Assembly: GCA_963715815.1 (NCBI GenBank) | Contig: OY970278.1 | Location: 3,100,001-3,164,000 of the forward strand | Length of the DNA: 64,000 nt | Origin: JAFAMS01 sp963715815 | Lineage (GTDB): Bacteria > Vulcanimicrobiota > Vulcanimicrobiia > Vulcanimicrobiales > Vulcanimicrobiaceae | Direction: 5' to 3' | Shown: positions 1-8,776 of the stretch, piece after piece | Layout of the letters: each line of letters begins with the position of its first letter | Position numbering within the stretch: the stretch's first letter is position 1 | Notes under the pieces: model-generated | Told to the model about the DNA's origin: nothing | The model's input: only the letters and a program-made list of their open reading frames with translations | Databases searched by the model: none | Position numbers and translations under genes: made by a program

Positions 1-298
1 GGTCAGATCGCTGGCCATTGGCAAGCTGCAAAAAGCTAATGGATTCTGAGACGGCGCCGATTTGTGGATGCCCGGTTACGCGATCCCAGAGGTCTGTAAG
101 ATACTTTAACGGACCGCCCTTGCGGCTCGGGGTACCAATGAGAGGAACCTGCCAGCCGTAGTTTTGGCTCAAGAGATTCAGTAGCGTCGTCTTGCCGGCA
201 CCGTTCTCGCCTGTAAGGACCGTCAGCCGCGGATGAAACTTGATGTTAACGCGTGAGTACTGGCGCCATCCGCCCACATGAAGTTCGGCGAGAATCAC
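1..298 (-). CDS. AAA-family ATPase, N-terminal fragment (cut by window edge)
   Basis: The reading frame is open from a GTG at 298 to the window edge (99 codons). It begins with a short beta-rich segment (ILAELHVGGWRQYSRVNIKF) followed by a Walker A P-loop, GENGAGKTT, at about residues 31-39. This is the arrangement of SMC/RecF/OLD-like AAA ATPases that bind ATP through an N-terminal P-loop. An in-frame TGA lies a few codons upstream and GGAG sits 9 bases before the GTG, so this start is well supported. The rest of the protein, including Walker B and any effector domain, is outside the window. Two membrane proteins lie upstream on the same strand. The exact role (defence, nuclease, transport) cannot be told. 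Confidence 0.75.
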   Translation of the reverse strand, partial: MILAELHVGGWRQYSRVNIKFHPRLTVLTGENGAGKTTLLNLLSQNYGWQVPLIGTPSRKGGPLKYLTDLWDRVTGHPQIGAVSESISFLQLANGQRSD

Positions 299-525
299 GT
301 CGTCGATCTCCGGTTCAGCAAGGGACGTTCATACTGAAAGGTCCTTAACATTGCGCTGGATGTCTTGGCCAACTTCCGGTGGCTCGCCTCGACGAACGGA
401 CGCGTCGTCCTAATTTAGTAAGGCGAAAGTGTCGACATTAGCCGGTCGGTGCTTGACGCTGACGAGCGTAGACGGTCGAGACTGGACGGTATCGGACTCG
501 CGCTCCGTTAGGTTCCGCGACAGCC

Positions 526-1203
526 TTACCGCGGTCGCGTTCCGGATATTGTGATGCCATTCCAAGTATCTTCGAGATCGAGGCCTGTCTTAACGCGCTC
601 ATATGTCTCATCTGGCGGAATCTTGGCTAGCATCGAATCGGGGATGTCGACCCTTTCGTTCAATGTCGTGCCGTTATGAAAGACGTATTCTTGAGCATCG
701 CCGTTCGCAAGCGTCAAAGGAATCGTCGCTGTCACCACTGTCGCTTCGTAGGTCTTTCGCGGCACATATATCCTCCCGCGATAAAAATGCGCTGTAAATT
801 GCAGCGAAATGTCTTGCAGCACTATTGGGCCGGTATTCTTTAGAGTGCAAACGCCAACACTTCTGTCCCTGACCTGGCCCAAATACGGCGAACCTTTGAA
901 GCTAGCATCGAATAGGTAAGGCGAGATTTCAAGCGGCACATCATACGCGGATGTGGCTATTTGTGCTGCACGTTCTTTTTTCACGTCGCATTCCATTCGA
1001 GAAACCGGCGTCCGGCTGGCGGACGCGGCTTTGTTTTGTGGTTGTGCGATCCTAAAGGCCGCATACCACCCTGCTGCGGCGAGCACAACCGCTACGAAAA
1101 GCGTTGCCCACGCAGCAACGGCCGCGCTGCGGGCCGCCTTCGCTGCACGCTCTGCCGCGTTAGGTTGTTGGGAATGCTCAGATGGGCTGTTTGCTTTACT
1201 CAT
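526..1203 (-). CDS. Unrecognised single-pass membrane protein
   Basis: A 225-residue protein that I do not recognise. Residues about 28-52 form one hydrophobic helix (AAVAAWATLFVAVVLAAAGWY) after a polar, Ala-rich cytoplasmic tail. The remainder is a soluble, probably extracytoplasmic beta-rich domain of about 150 residues. It lies 12 bases downstream of another membrane protein and upstream of the truncated AAA ATPase, all on the minus strand. The three may form one accessory operon, although 227 bases separate it from the ATPase. Codon use is less GC-biased than in the housekeeping genes to the right, which fits acquired DNA. Confidence 0.6.
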   Translation of the reverse strand: MSKANSPSEHSQQPNAAERAAKAARSAAVAAWATLFVAVVLAAAGWYAAFRIAQPQNKAASASRTPVSRMECDVKKERAAQIATSAYDVPLEISPYLFDASFKGSPYLGQVRDRSVGVCTLKNTGPIVLQDISLQFTAHFYRGRIYVPRKTYEATVVTATIPLTLANGDAQEYVFHNGTTLNERVDIPDSMLAKIPPDETYERVKTGLDLEDTWNGITISGTRPR

Positions 1204-1215
1204 CGTTGCTCGTAG

Positions 1216-1971
1216 CTAATTCTTTTCCATTTGGTGGCCTTGAAACCACGCGGGCTTATGATCCTTGGTTACGTCGAGAGCGGAATCATCGACAGGCTGG
1301 AAGGTCTTCCAATCTGACCATTCGCAGCCGACGCCTCTTACGCGCACCATCAGTACTAGGTCAGAAAACTTAGTCATTGACAGATTGTAAAAAACACCCA
1401 CGACGGCACCCTGGATCTTTGCTCGTGGGCCAATCTCGCCATGAGACAGCAAGGACGCGATGGGCAGGCGGTTTCTGTGGATTAAGTACGACCAGCCGTC
1501 CGGTGCCTGAAAACCTCCGGATATTTGTTGTTCACCCGCGAAGACAACCGCAGACTCTACGGCGGATATGTGCGCCCCCTCTGATCCCTCGTTTTCAACC
1601 AGGACATCAGTGGTGATCAGCCAGCCGTTGAACTCTTCGACTGCACGGTACGAGGCACCGAGTATCGCCGGCACAAGTCGTGGACGCTTGGCGCGCTCCA
1701 GTGCCAGTTCCGCCTCAAGTGTCGCCACCTCTACCCGGGAGTCGCTCCAGGCCCGAGAGAGAGCCCTGAATAGGGACACACCGGCCCAACAAATTCCAAG
1801 AGCACCTAAGACGATCGCCGGTGTCTGGTTCACCGAGATCAGGGCGTCCCTGATGCCGACAACGGCGCCAAGAACGATGAGAATCGCCGCCGGCAGGCTA
1901 CTGGTTACATCCTTTACCCAACGCTCTCCGAGCTGAGCCCACAGGCTGGTTCTGCTGACTGGCGGCTTCAT
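1216..1971 (-). CDS. Unrecognised membrane protein with two predicted helices
   Basis: About 251 residues if started at the ATG at 1971; a TTG at 1992 is an alternative. Two adjacent hydrophobic segments near residues 26-65 (LPAAILIVLGAVVGI and TPAIVLGALGICWAGVSLF) form a hairpin anchor. A short coiled-coil-like stretch rich in Glu, Ala and Leu follows (EVATLEAELALERAK), then a beta-rich soluble domain. I do not recognise the family. It is the first gene of the minus-strand set 1216-1971, 526-1203, 1-298. The upstream region holds several hairpins. Confidence 0.6.
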   Translation of the reverse strand: MKPPVSRTSLWAQLGERWVKDVTSSLPAAILIVLGAVVGIRDALISVNQTPAIVLGALGICWAGVSLFRALSRAWSDSRVEVATLEAELALERAKRPRLVPAILGASYRAVEEFNGWLITTDVLVENEGSEGAHISAVESAVVFAGEQQISGGFQAPDGWSYLIHRNRLPIASLLSHGEIGPRAKIQGAVVGVFYNLSMTKFSDLVLMVRVRGVGCEWSDWKTFQPVDDSALDVTKDHKPAWFQGHQMEKN

Positions 1972-2095
1972 CTTCAGAAACCAATACGCCAAAGCGCTGG
2001 CGATATCAAGTTCGGCTCGAGCAGTGGGCCTCAGTCCCTGAACTGGCGTTAGTCCGCTGCGGACGTTACTTCAATCCGAAGAGTGTATCGCGTTC

Positions 2096-2193
2096 GGAGA
2101 TTGCGTATCTCCAATACAGGAAATTAGCCTGTATCCGATACTACGTACCGCGCGTTTACCTAGTATCGCAATTGCATTTTGTATTGCGATACT
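2096..2193. repeat. Cluster of three inverted repeats
   Basis: Three perfect hairpins stand in a row in the 258-base gap between genes. GGAGAT/ATCTCC occupies 2096-2112 with a 5-base loop. ATACAGG/CCTGTAT occupies 2114-2134 with a 7-base loop. AGTATCGCAAT/ATTGCGATACT (11 bp) occupies 2162-2193 with a 10-base loop. The motif GTATCG or its complement recurs in them. The cluster overlaps one copy of a 28-base direct repeat. Nothing else is visible in this gap. It could be a recombination site or a transcription barrier at the end of the glycine-rich gene. Confidence 0.7.
2129..2156. repeat. 28-base direct repeat, copy 1
   Basis: This 28-base sequence (2129-2156) recurs at 4053-4080 with a single difference, C versus T at its sixteenth base. 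The two copies are in the same orientation and 1,924 bases apart. They bracket the frameshifted glycine-rich lipoprotein gene and nothing else. Such an arrangement fits the ends of a small integrated unit, or a duplicated regulatory site. Confidence 0.75.
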
Positions 2194-2250
2194 GGGTTAC
2201 GTATTCATAATGCTCAGAGATCTTCCCCACGTGTAAACCTTGGTGTAAAT

Positions 2251-3901
2251 CTAACGATTCGATTGACGCCGAAAAGAAGACGAGGGTATTGCACTCGAAA
2301 GCGCGCTGGGCACAGGTCCAGCGGCCGTAGAGCCGTTGACCGTACCGGCGTAGTTAAAGACGGGCGTAGCATCGGAAGTTCCGCCGGTCGATCCCGGTCC
2401 GCCACCGGCGACGCCACCGGTCGCTGACGATGCGTCGGCGCCACTGTTCGTCGTCGTCAGTGTGCCAACGTTCACAAAGATTGCGGGGCCGGCAGCGGCA
2501 CCTCCGCCTGATCCTTGCGTACCTCCATTGCCGCCATGGATGCTGGCCGTTAGCAAACCGCCGACGCCACCGTTGGGAGAACACGAACCTCCCCCACCGC
2601 CGGGACCTCCATTCCCGACCGTTCCCGAGCCACATCCACCCCCACCACCGCCGAAACCGCCAGCGCCGCCGGAAAAATTGCTTGAACCAGCAGCGCCACC
2701 GCCGCCTCCACCGAAACCTCCGGCGCCTCCGTTAAACGCGCCATTACTGCCGGCAGCGTTCTCGCCATATCCGCCCCCGCCAACTGCGGCACCGTTGAGC
2801 CCGCCGCCGCCGCCCCCGCCTCCTAGTCCGCCGCTGCCCCCTGCATCGATCGGAGCGGTCGTCGGATTCGGGAAGCCTGCGCCCAGCACGCCGCCTCCAC
2901 CAGGCGCGCCATCCATAACAGGGCTTGAAAGGGCGAAACTGCCACCAACGCCGCCGAGACCGCCGCCACCGCCGCCGCTCGTTCCGGCGCCGTTGGCTCC
3001 TCCCGCTCCTCCTAAGGACGTGCAATCGTAGAAGTAAACGTTCGCGAGTATTTACTGAGGCATTGTTTACAAAAATGCCAGCCCCGAGACCAGCGCCGCC
3101 CCCTCCGGAGTACCCATCGATGCCCGCCGCGCCGCCTTGAGCAAGAGCTCTCTGTACCTGAAGGTTTTGCAGCGTCGCAGTGCCGTTGTCGACGAAGAAG
3201 GCACGATACGCGGCGGCACCGTCGATGATGACGCGACCGAATAATCCGCCGTCAATCGTGATGTTGTTCTCGATCGGCGGAAGGGGACCGTTAAGCGAGA
3301 TGATACATGTTGAGCTGCCGCACATCGCTGTCGTGTTAAAAACGATCGAGCTGCCAGAGCTTGCGTTGAGAATCGCGTTGCGTAAGTCGCCCGGGTTTCC
3401 GTCCCCTGTTCCTGGCGGATTCGTTAGAGATCCTTGCGTGCCCGCATTCGAATCTGTATTCAGCGACACGACGATCGCGCCCGAAAAAGAGACCGTGAAA
3501 GGCTGAGCTCCGCTTGTCCCCGTCGCCGTAGTAACGGTGACGCTTCGAGACCCTGCGAACGCCGATGGATCGATAAAAAGGCTCACGGATAAAGATGTTG
3601 AGCTTGTCACCGTTGCGTAGCTTACGTCGACGCCGGCACCGCTTACGTTTACGACGGCTCCACTCGCGAAGTTCGTTCCCGTGAGGGTCTCGTTCACATT
3701 CGTCCCAATGAGACCGCCACTCACGCTAAGAGACGTGAGTGTTGGCAGCTGAGACGACGTAGAAGTTACAACCGGACTGGGAGTGCTGCTAACGCTGGAC
3801 GAGGGGGTTGCGGGCGGACGCGACGAGCTAGCGCAAGAAGTGAAAATTGCAACCGCGACAACAGTGGAAAACGAGCGATACGTGAAAGCTCGAAACGACA
3901 C
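2251..3901 (-). pseudogene. Glycine-rich surface lipoprotein with IPT and beta-helix-like regions, frameshifted
   Basis: From ATG 3901 the frame encodes a lipoprotein-like signal (hydrophobic stretch ending FTSC at about residue 23), a Ser/Thr/Pro linker, an IPT/TIG-like beta domain (about 55-140), and a region with the DLRNAI...IVFN pattern of right-handed beta-helix adhesins. After ...GIFVNNASVN the frame turns into Arg-rich nonsense. The neighbouring frame resumes sensibly with LANVYFYDCTSLGGAGG and runs on as Gly-rich repeats (GGAGGFGGGGGG and variants) to a stop at 2251. Removing the A at about 3049 restores one protein of about 549 residues. It is either a real inactivating or phase-variable indel, or a sequencing error. 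Two 28-base repeats flank the gene. Confidence 0.7.
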
Positions 3902-4052
3902 TAAAATTACTTTTCGCGGGTTCCGAAGCGACTTCTTTCCAAGGGGCGACGATAACCGGTCGCCGCGGGGAGCAAGGCAACGTCTGAGACCTGGATGACC
4001 CGCTCAGCGTCTTTCATTCAGCGATTTTGTATCGCGAATACAAGGGGGACCG

Positions 4053-4080
4053 CTGTATCCGATACTATGTACCGCGCGTT
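4053..4080. repeat. 28-base direct repeat, copy 2
   Basis: This is the second copy of the repeat at 2129-2156, with 27 of 28 bases identical and the same orientation. It lies 40 bases beyond the stop of the EamA gene. Two more hairpins adjoin it: TTGTAT/ATACAA at 4027-4043 and CGCGC/GCGCG at 4074-4087. The 218-base gap from 3902 to 4119 holds nothing else that I can name. Confidence 0.75.
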
Positions 4081-4119
4081 GGCGCGATTCTCTACGCCGG
4101 TTATTTGCTCATTTCAGTT

Positions 4120-5007
4120 CTAGGTCTCCGGAGCTCGGGCGCGGATAGCGATTGCAACGCACGCGATTACGGCAAGCGCATAGACGAGATCGCGAAGCGT
4201 TACGGCTTCACGAACGATCAAGCGTGAGATCCCGATCGTAACCAAAGGCTGCAATACGAGCAGCTGACTGATGCGAGCCGTACCGCCCAGCTGCATCCCG
4301 CGATACCACGCCATCGCACCGAGAAACATACTAACCAGTGAAACCCAGGCAAAACCGCCCCACGCAGCAAGCGAGACGTCGTGGGGAGGTGACTTTAGGA
4401 GATCGATTGCGAGCGGTATCGCAACGACCGGAATCATCAGCAGCAGCGCCCACGACAACGTCTTGTCGGCGCCCAGGCGGTGCGAAAGGCGCGACCCCTC
4501 GACGTAGGCGATGCTCGTGCTCGCGACTGCGGCAATGAAATAGAGATCTGCAACCGTAAATCCGACGCCCGATGCGAGCACGTACGCGCTGACTGCGATG
4601 AGCGCGCCAATGCAGCCGACCCAAAACATTGCGGGCGGACGTTCGTTGTTGCGAAGAACTGCAAGCGCGGCAGTCGCGGACGGCGAGAAGCCGGCAACGA
4701 CGGCACCGTGCACCGACGACGCCGTCGCAAGTCCGAGCGCGACGAACAACGGATAGCCGATCGCTAGACCTGCACCCGTCACCGCGAGGACGACGAGATC
4801 ACGCCACGCCGGAACGGTAACGCGAGAGAGGATCAGTAACGCGGCGCCAAGCGTTCCCGCGATGATGATGCGGCCGGCAGTTACGACGAAGGGATCAAAG
4901 CCCGTTATCGCCAGCTTCGTGGCCGGGAAGGTTCCGCTGAAGGCGACGATCCCGACCATTCCCAAGAGCACGCCGCCGCGAACGTTCCCGTTTCCGTTTC
5001 CGTTCAC
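4120..5007 (-). CDS. EamA/DMT-family transporter
   Basis: A 295-residue inner-membrane protein with about ten hydrophobic helices in two homologous halves, the layout of EamA (drug/metabolite exporter) permeases. The first helix carries the usual start GGVLLGMVGIVAFSGTFPATKLA, and the second half begins near LYFIAAVASTSIAYVEGSRLS. Substrate cannot be predicted; relatives export amino acids or small metabolites. A GTG start at 5007 overlaps the TGA of the acylphosphatase gene (GTGA), so the two are translated together with the aldolase upstream as one minus-strand operon. Confidence 0.85.
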   Translation of the reverse strand: MNGNGNGNVRGGVLLGMVGIVAFSGTFPATKLAITGFDPFVVTAGRIIIAGTLGAALLILSRVTVPAWRDLVVLAVTGAGLAIGYPLFVALGLATASSVHGAVVAGFSPSATAALAVLRNNERPPAMFWVGCIGALIAVSAYVLASGVGFTVADLYFIAAVASTSIAYVEGSRLSHRLGADKTLSWALLLMIPVVAIPLAIDLLKSPPHDVSLAAWGGFAWVSLVSMFLGAMAWYRGMQLGGTARISQLLVLQPLVTIGISRLIVREAVTLRDLVYALAVIACVAIAIRARAPET

Positions 5008-5276
5008 TGCGCGACGCTAAATCCGCTGATGCCTCGCGCTTGTTCCTCACGACGCTCGACGCGTTCGACGCTCGCGCCGCTCGGTGGATTTCTCAGGACC
5101 GCATCGATGAAATCGTTTACGGCGTCGTCATCGCCCTCGACGTCGATCTCGACGGCGCCCGAAGATAAATTACGCACCGTCCCCGCGACTGGAAATCGCG
5201 CGGCAAGGCGTATGACCGTATAACGAAAACCAACTCCCTGCACGCGGCCGTGCAGCTCGAGAATGATGCGCGCTAT
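5004..5276 (-). CDS. acyP: Acylphosphatase, probable ATA start
   Basis: Hydrolyses acyl phosphates such as carbamoyl or acetyl phosphate. The frame shows the family signature HGRVQGVGFRYTV (the Arg binds phosphate) and the second motif NLSSGAVEIDVEG. Read from ATA at 5276 it gives 90 residues, the normal family length, beginning with the expected first strand (ARIILELHGRVQGVGF). The first standard codon, GTG at 5243, would delete that strand. An in-frame TGA shortly upstream rules out an earlier start. GAGGT lies 7 bases before the ATA, and ATA overlaps the TAG of the upstream aldolase gene (ATAG). Function is secure; the start codon is inferred. Confidence 0.85.
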   Translation of the reverse strand: MARIILELHGRVQGVGFRYTVIRLAARFPVAGTVRNLSSGAVEIDVEGDDDAVNDFIDAVLRNPPSGASVERVERREEQARGISGFSVAQ

Positions 5277-6043
5277 GCCTTGACCTCGGCGCGTGCGCCC
5301 TTCGCAGCACGCAACAGCATTCCGCTGTCACCCGAATAACCGACGAGCGTGTAGCCCATCGCGACGCAATCATTTGCAAATGCTGCGTCGTGTATCTGGA
5401 TGCCGGCGTACTTGCCGTGCTTCTTGGCGATTTGCGGTATGAGGGCGATTGCTTCCTTATACTGCTGGGTCATCTTCGACCAGACCATCGACGGCTCGCC
5501 CATCGTCAATGCCAAATCGTTTGGCCCGACGAAGAGCAGGTCGACGCCTTCGGTCGCTGCGATCGAATCTGCGTTCTTCACTGCTTCCGGCGTTTCGATT
5601 TGCACCATCAGCATTGTCTCTTCGTTCGCACGCGGACGATATTCAGGCATTTCGCTTCCAAACGCTATCGGCGCACGAATCCCACCGCAGCTCCGATTCC
5701 CAAGCGGGGGATACTTTGCATCGGCGACGGCGGCTTTGGCTTGATCCGACGTGTTGACGACGGGAACCAGCGTCCCGTAGGCGCCCATATCGAGCACTTT
5801 TTGAATGAGCGACGACTCGTTCCATGTAACGCGTACGAATGGAGTGCAACCAGCCGCGCGGACCGCGTTGATCAGATTGATGACGGCGTTTCCGGCGATC
5901 GGACCATGCTCGGTGTCGACCATCAACCATTCAAATCCGGCGGCGGCCATGATCTCGGCAGACAGCGGGCTCTCGAAGGCGAGCCACGAACCGACGCTTA
6001 CTCCACCAGCCTTCAATTTTTTTCTTACTGTGTTTTCACGCAT
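5273..6043 (-). CDS. HpcH/HpaI-family aldolase
   Basis: A 256-residue class II, metal-dependent aldolase of the HpcH/HpaI/GarL/RhmA family, which cleaves 2-keto-4-hydroxy acids into pyruvate and an aldehyde. The family motifs are present: GSWLAFESPLSAEIMAAAG, MVDTEHGPI with the catalytic His, MVQIETPEAV with the metal-binding Glu, and LLFVGPNDLALTMG with the metal-binding Asp. The natural substrate cannot be inferred. Downstream are acylphosphatase and an EamA transporter, with overlapping ends. Its start lies only 10 bases from the divergent start of the phosphodiester glycosidase gene. Confidence 0.85.
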   Translation of the reverse strand: MRENTVRKKLKAGGVSVGSWLAFESPLSAEIMAAAGFEWLMVDTEHGPIAGNAVINLINAVRAAGCTPFVRVTWNESSLIQKVLDMGAYGTLVPVVNTSDQAKAAVADAKYPPLGNRSCGGIRAPIAFGSEMPEYRPRANEETMLMVQIETPEAVKNADSIAATEGVDLLFVGPNDLALTMGEPSMVWSKMTQQYKEAIALIPQIAKKHGKYAGIQIHDAAFANDCVAMGYTLVGYSGDSGMLLRAAKGARAEVKA

Positions 6044-6053
6044 TACCCAGTCT

Positions 6054-8060
6054 ATGCGTCTCTTGACGGCGTTCCTGTTTGCGAGCGTGGTCGCCCCGGC
6101 TGCAGCCGCGACGCTCCCGACCGTGCTTGCGCCGCCCGCGCCGTTTCCGCATATCGTTGCGCAATCGCTCGCCCGGGAATTCGTCGCGCCGGGCGTGACA
6201 CGCGGCGACTATCGTTTAGCCACGGTGAACGGTCCGCTCATCATCTCGGTCATCGCGATCGACACGCACGATCCGACCGTCCGCCTTGCCGACGTCATCG
6301 CGAACGATCATTTGGTTTCGGCAGGTGAAACGGTTTCGTCGATGGCGCTGCGCACACACGCAATCGCGGGGATCAACGCCGATTACTTCGATATCGGTCA
6401 GACAAATCAACCGCTCGGCATCGTCATAACCGATGGCACGCTTATTCGAACGCCGAGCCGCAGAGTAGCACTCGACGTCGGCCGTGACGGAAGCGTGCAC
6501 TTCGAGCCGTTCAGCTTTAACGGCACGGCAACGTTCAACGGGACGACGATACCGCTGACGGCGGTGAACGAATGGCCGCCGCAAGGCGGAGCCTCGCTGC
6601 TCAGCGCGGCGTTTGGTCCGCTGTCCGCGTCGACGCAAGATATCGTGCTCGTTTCGCTCAACGCACTCGGTGCGCCCAATGCACTTGCCGGCGACTATCG
6701 TGTGATCGGTGTATATTCCACTACGACCGGCCCGCTCGGTACGCCGACGCTCGCACTCGGTCCGGCTGCGCTCAAGCTGACGCCTCCGCCGCAACCAGGT
6801 GACACGGTAACGATTGCCGGCGACACCAATCCGCCGCTTGCGAACATCGCAACCGCGATTGGTGGCGGACCGGCGCTGCTCGTCGACGGAAAACCTTATA
6901 ACGACCCGAACGCCCCGGCGCCCGAGGAACGCGATCGCCGTTTTCCCGTCTCGGGCGCAGCTCTCAGCGCCGACGGAACGCTGTATTTTATCGCCGTCGA
7001 CGGACGCGATGGAGCGCTTTCGATCGGCTTGACGCGCCCCGAATTCGGCGCGTTAATGGCCGGACTCGGCGCGAGCGACGGAATGGCGTTTGATTCGGGC
7101 GGTTCCGCAACGCTCGTTGCGCGCCGTCTCGGCGAAACGACAACCAGTCTTCTCAACGCACCCTCGGACGGCAGCGAACGGCCCGTCGCCGACGGTCTCT
7201 TCGTCTACAGCGATGCGCCCCAAGGGCCGCCGGCCCGGCTCGTGCTGCATCCGTCGCGCATCGTCGCGGTACGCGGAGCCCGCGTTCGTGTTACGGCTGC
7301 AATCACGGATGCAGCCGGACATTTGCTCGGACCAGCACCGAGTCTTACCGTCGATGCGCTGCGCACGCAAACGCTCCCAGTGCGAAACGGAGCGCTGCGC
7401 ACTGACCTTCCGATTGAGGTTGTCGATCGCGTTGCGCACCTAACGATCGGCCCCGCTCGGCCTAATCCGGATCCGAATGGTAGCATCGAGCTGACCGCAG
7501 ATGCATACGATCCCTCCGGACGTCCCATCGATACGAGCGGCGCCGTGCACTGGAGCTCGGACAGCGGAACATTTATCGAACCGGGCTTGTTCCACGCCGG
7601 CGCGCGCGATGCAACAGTCGTTGCAACGACCGGCGGCATGTCTGCAAAAACGCTCGTGCGCGTCGGACGCCACGAGGTTCCGGTCGCGGGCTTTTCACCG
7701 CAGGGCGTTTCGCTCAATTACGATTTCACGGGCAGTACCCGCATCGCGTACGCGAACGGAGCGTACGCGCTGCCGGGAGATCCGCTCAGCTTCAGTGTCG
7801 AGATCAATGGCGACGCGAGCGGCGTCGGATTGCGCGCTGCTTTCGTGAATAGTCTCGGCGAGCGAACGGCCCTGACGCTTGCGAGACGCGTCGATTGGCG
7901 CGGATGGCAGAAACGTAGGATCGTCATCCCTGGTCTCTTGAATCCGCCGATTCATCTCGTCTCGCTCTACGCCGTCAATTCGCTCGGAACGCCGCCGGTG
8001 CACGCGGCCGGAACGATCGGGTTTCGTAATCCCACCGTCATTCTTCCGGGAACGCCATGA
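6054..8060 (+). CDS. Secreted phosphodiester glycosidase (NAGPA-like) with Ig-like C-terminus
   Basis: 668 residues from ATG 6054, chosen because it begins a clean signal peptide (MRLLTAFLFASVVAPAAAA). Residues about 60-390 match the phosphodiester glycosidase/DUF2233 fold: AGINADYFDIGQTNQPLGIVI, a conserved SRRVALDV strand, and MAFDSGGSATLVARRLG near its end. Relatives cleave phosphodiester-linked sugars or act in exopolysaccharide metabolism. The last 250 residues are beta-sandwich, Ig-like material. The gene overlaps the following polysaccharide deacetylase (ATGA), which suggests joint action on cell-surface glycans. Export to periplasm or surface is expected. Confidence 0.8.
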   Translation: MRLLTAFLFASVVAPAAAATLPTVLAPPAPFPHIVAQSLAREFVAPGVTRGDYRLATVNGPLIISVIAIDTHDPTVRLADVIANDHLVSAGETVSSMALRTHAIAGINADYFDIGQTNQPLGIVITDGTLIRTPSRRVALDVGRDGSVHFEPFSFNGTATFNGTTIPLTAVNEWPPQGGASLLSAAFGPLSASTQDIVLVSLNALGAPNALAGDYRVIGVYSTTTGPLGTPTLALGPAALKLTPPPQPGDTVTIAGDTNPPLANIATAIGGGPALLVDGKPYNDPNAPAPEERDRRFPVSGAALSADGTLYFIAVDGRDGALSIGLTRPEFGALMAGLGASDGMAFDSGGSATLVARRLGETTTSLLNAPSDGSERPVADGLFVYSDAPQGPPARLVLHPSRIVAVRGARVRVTAAITDAAGHLLGPAPSLTVDALRTQTLPVRNGALRTDLPIEVVDRVAHLTIGPARPNPDPNGSIELTADAYDPSGRPIDTSGAVHWSSDSGTFIEPGLFHAGARDATVVATTGGMSAKTLVRVGRHEVPVAGFSPQGVSLNYDFTGSTRIAYANGAYALPGDPLSFSVEINGDASGVGLRAAFVNSLGERTALTLARRVDWRGWQKRRIVIPGLLNPPIHLVSLYAVNSLGTPPVHAAGTIGFRNPTVILPGTP

Positions 8061-8776
8061 AACGACTCGAGGCACTCGCAGCAATCGGCGCGACGCTCGT
8101 TGCCGCCCCTTTTCGAGGCGTTCCGGTTTTCATGTATCACCACGTCAACAATACGATTCCGAGCAGTCAGCTTGCACTTGGCCTCACGCTTCCGACGGCG
8201 TCGTTCGAAGCGCAGCTGCGTTATCTCGCGAATAACAAGATCGCAACGCTCACGGCCGGCGAGCTCACCCAGGCGTTGTCACGCGGCGAGCATCCGCAAC
8301 GCACGGTGGTGCTCACGTTCGACGATGGCTACGAGGACAGCTCGATCGTCATCGCACCGCTCTTGGCGCGTTACGGCGCGCGCGCGACGTTCTTCGTCAA
8401 CGCCGGAACGATCGAACATCGCAATCATTTGAGTTGGCGAGAGATGCGCGCCTTGCGCGCGGCCGGCAACGAAATCGGGGCGCACGGAATGCATCATCTC
8501 GATCTCTCGACGCTTGACCGCGACGGTCAGCTGCACGAAGCCGGCGACTGCGTCGCGCGCATCGAGCGTTTTCTCGGTTTTCGTCCCGTCAGCTATGCGT
8601 ATGCGAGCGGCGCATATAACGCGACGACGCTCGACGTGATGCGCGAAATCGGAATCCGGTCTGCATGGACCGAAATCGTCGGCCGCGCGAAAAATGTTCG
8701 CGATCCATACAAAATGCCACGTCTGCGCATAACGCGCGACATGACGGTCGATGGATTCGCGGCGCTCGCTACTTAG
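8057..8776 (+). CDS. Polysaccharide deacetylase (NodB-like)
   Basis: A 239-residue carbohydrate esterase 4 protein. The NodB core is clear: VPVFMYHHVN, TFDDGYEDS with the catalytic and metal-binding Asp pair, ARATFFVNAGTI, and EIGAHGMHHLDLS with the metal-binding histidines (HxxxH). It removes N-acetyl groups from peptidoglycan or exopolysaccharide. The N-terminus (LAAIGATLVAAPF) is a short hydrophobic signal or anchor. ATG 8057 overlaps the TGA of the phosphodiester glycosidase gene, so the pair is translationally coupled. The 3' end overlaps a convergent small gene by 4 bases. Confidence 0.88.
   Translation: MKRLEALAAIGATLVAAPFRGVPVFMYHHVNNTIPSSQLALGLTLPTASFEAQLRYLANNKIATLTAGELTQALSRGEHPQRTVVLTFDDGYEDSSIVIAPLLARYGARATFFVNAGTIEHRNHLSWREMRALRAAGNEIGAHGMHHLDLSTLDRDGQLHEAGDCVARIERFLGFRPVSYAYASGAYNATTLDVMREIGIRSAWTEIVGRAKNVRDPYKMPRLRITRDMTVDGFAALAT

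Noticed and set aside
2162..2193. Integron attC site
   Set aside because: The hairpin lacks the core RYYYAAC/GTTRRRY pair at the stem base, and no integrase gene is in the window.
2462..3031. Long Pro-rich reading frame on the plus strand
   Set aside because: It is the reverse image of the glycine-rich gene on the minus strand (Gly codons read as Pro) and has no start signal.
5170..5379. 69-residue frame as the acylphosphatase N-terminus
   Set aside because: It is in another frame and has no acylphosphatase residues; the conserved HGRVQGVGFR lies in the frame opening at 5276.
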